Positions 5,235 to 6,658 of a DNA stretch of 6,658 bases are shown here, one piece after another (position 1 is the first letter of the stretch; each line of letters opens with the position of its first letter). The notes beneath the pieces were generated by a model. The model was given only the letters and a program-made list of their open reading frames with translations. It was not told where the DNA came from and ran no database searches. Origin of the DNA: an uncultured Marvinbryantia sp. GTDB taxonomy: Bacteria > Bacillota > Clostridia > Lachnospirales > Lachnospiraceae. Both the position numbers and the translations under genes were made by a program. The stretch spans positions 1 through 6,658 of the forward strand of contig CAKRON010000118.1 in the NCBI GenBank assembly GCA_934373455.1, in the 5' to 3' direction.

Positions 5235-6658
5235 TCTCATCTAGTTTTAATACGCTCATAAATGCTTTCTGTGGAATCTCTACATTTCCCACCTGACGCA
5301 TTCTCTTCTTACCTTCCTTCTGTTTTTCCAGAAGTTTCTTTTTACGGGAAATATCCCCGCCATAACATTTTGCCAGCACATCTTTTCGCATGGCTCGTAC
5401 TGTTTCTCTTGCAATAATCTTACTTCCGATAGCTGCCTGGATCGGAATTTCAAAAAGCTGTCTCGGAATCTCTTCTTTTAGCTTTTCACACATCTTTCTT
5501 CCACGTTCATAGGCAGTTTCTGCATGTACAATAAACGATAAAGCATCCACTTCTTCTTTATTTACCAGAATATCCAGTTTTACGAGTTCTGATCTCTGGT
5601 AGCCTTTCATCTCATAATCAAAAGATGCATATCCTCTTGAACGAGATTTCAGTGCGTCAAAGAAGTCATAAATAATCTCATTTAATGGCAATTCATATTT
5701 CAGAAGCGCACGTGTTTCTTCCATGTATTCCATTCCAAGATAATTGCCCCTTCGCTCTTCACAAAGCTGCATAATGGATCCGATGTATTCTGTAGTCACC
5801 ATAATCTCCGCACCTACAATCGGTTCTTCCATATATTCGATCTCCGAAGCATCCGGCAGGTTCGACGGATTGGTAAGATCAATCACTTCACCATTTGTCT
5901 TATACACTTTATAGATAACACTTGGTGCTGTCGTTACCAGATCCAGATTATACTCTCGCTCCAGACGTTCCTGAATAATCTCAAGATGAAGCAGACCTAG
6001 GAATCCACATCGGAAACCAAATCCCAGCGCAAGGGAGGTCTCTGGTTCAAACTGCAGCGCTGCATCATTTAACTGAAGCTTCTCCAGTGCATCTCTCAAA
6101 TCCGGATACTTTGCTCCGTCTGCAGGATATAATCCACAGTATACCATAGGATTTACCTTCTTATATCCAGGGAGTGGCTGGGCGCATGGTTCTTCTGCAT
6201 TTGTCACAGTATCTCCGACTCTGGTATCTTTTACGTTCTTCAGACTGGCTGTGATATATCCTACCATACCGGCACTCAGTTCCTCACATGGAATAAACTG
6301 TCCCGGTCCAAAATATCCTACTTCCACTACATCCGCCTCTGCACCGGTCGCCATCATACGAATTGTGGTTCCTTTACGAACCGTTCCCTCTTTGATACGG
6401 CAGAAAATAATAACTCCTTTATAAGAATCATACACGGAGTCAAAAATCAATGCCTGAAGCGGTGCTTTTGGATCTCCGTCAGGCGCAGGTATCTTTTCTA
6501 CAATCTGCTCCAGTACCTGATCTACATTTAATCCGGTCTTCGCTGAGATCTGTGGTGCGTCCTGGGCTTCAATTCCAATCACATCTTCAATCTCATTGAT
6601 GACTCTCTGTGGATCTGCACTTGGAAGATCTATCTTGTTAATTACAGGCATAACATCC
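5230..6658 (-). CDS. lepA: LepA / elongation factor 4, ribosomal back-translocase GTPase (5' end cut by window edge)
   Basis: LepA is a ribosome-associated translational GTPase, linked in the literature to back-translocation of stalled ribosomes and to initiation or 30S biogenesis. The 475 visible residues begin at the G4 region ([15 protein letters not shown]) and continue with G5 (ISAKTG, about visible residues 37-42). The beta-barrel domain II follows, then domain III with [16 protein letters not shown], then domain V. The LepA-specific C-terminal domain has [60 protein letters not shown] and [18 protein letters not shown]. The full-length family is about 600 residues, so roughly 125-130 N-terminal residues (P-loop, switch I and II) and the true start lie beyond the edge. 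The ATG at 6651 is an internal Met and not the start. It is the first gene of the lepA-hemW pair. Confidence 0.98.
   Translation of the reverse strand, partial: DVMPVINKIDLPSADPQRVINEIEDVIGIEAQDAPQISAKTGLNVDQVLEQIVEKIPAPDGDPKAPLQALIFDSVYDSYKGVIIFCRIKEGTVRKGTTIRMMATGAEADVVEVGYFGPGQFIPCEELSAGMVGYITASLKNVKDTRVGDTVTNAEEPCAQPLPGYKKVNPMVYCGLYPADGAKYPDLRDALEKLQLNDAALQFEPETSLALGFGFRCGFLGLLHLEIIQERLEREYNLDLVTTAPSVIYKVYKTNGEVIDLTNPSNLPDASEIEYMEEPIVGAEIMVTTEYIGSIMQLCEERRGNYLGMEYMEETRALLKYELPLNEIIYDFFDALKSRSRGYASFDYEMKGYQRSELVKLDILVNKEEVDALSFIVHAETAYERGRKMCEKLKEEIPRQLFEIPIQAAIGSKIIARETVRAMRKDVLAKCYGGDISRKKKLLEKQKEGKKRMRQVGNVEIPQKAFMSVLKLDEN

Overview
The window looks like chromosomal DNA from a low-GC Gram-positive anaerobe of the Clostridia, most probably a Lachnospiraceae-type gut bacterium. 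The evidence is the gene order lepA-hemW-hrcA-grpE, a perfect CIRCE heat-shock operator, strong AGGAGG-type ribosome binding sites, AT-rich intergenic DNA, and the style of the two surface-protein genes. The family-level assignment is inference from protein style and synteny, not from a marker search.

Layout from right to left, the direction in which most genes are transcribed. LepA (EF4) is on the minus strand and cut by the right edge. A hairpin that begins over the lepA stop codon separates it from hemW (radical-SAM heme chaperone). A 166-bp AT-rich gap then holds the promoter of a secreted CHAP-domain cell-wall hydrolase, also on the minus strand. Next comes a perfect 18-bp-stem terminator shared with a convergent plus-strand gene for a membrane-anchored SGNH/GDSL hydrolase. 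The SGNH promoter is back to back with the promoter of hrcA. The heat-shock operon (hrcA, then grpE, cut by the left edge) runs leftward under CIRCE control.

Functionally, the lepA/hemW and hrcA/grpE blocks are housekeeping genes that are contiguous in many Firmicutes, for example Bacillus subtilis. Here a two-gene cell-envelope cassette (SGNH hydrolase plus CHAP hydrolase, facing each other) sits between them and breaks the run. The HrcA repressor is expected to bind CIRCE, just downstream of its own promoter, and so control hrcA-grpE and presumably dnaK-dnaJ beyond the edge.

The least expected observation is that the two cassette genes, although on opposite strands, carry similar leaders. 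Each has the 9-mer TGCAAAGGA exactly 12 nt after its predicted -10 hexamer, followed by TGCAACT, and each leader folds into an 11-bp bipartite hairpin. This suggests a common control element for the pair. There are no rRNA, tRNA, CRISPR or insertion-sequence features, and no gene-free stretch longer than about 210 bp.
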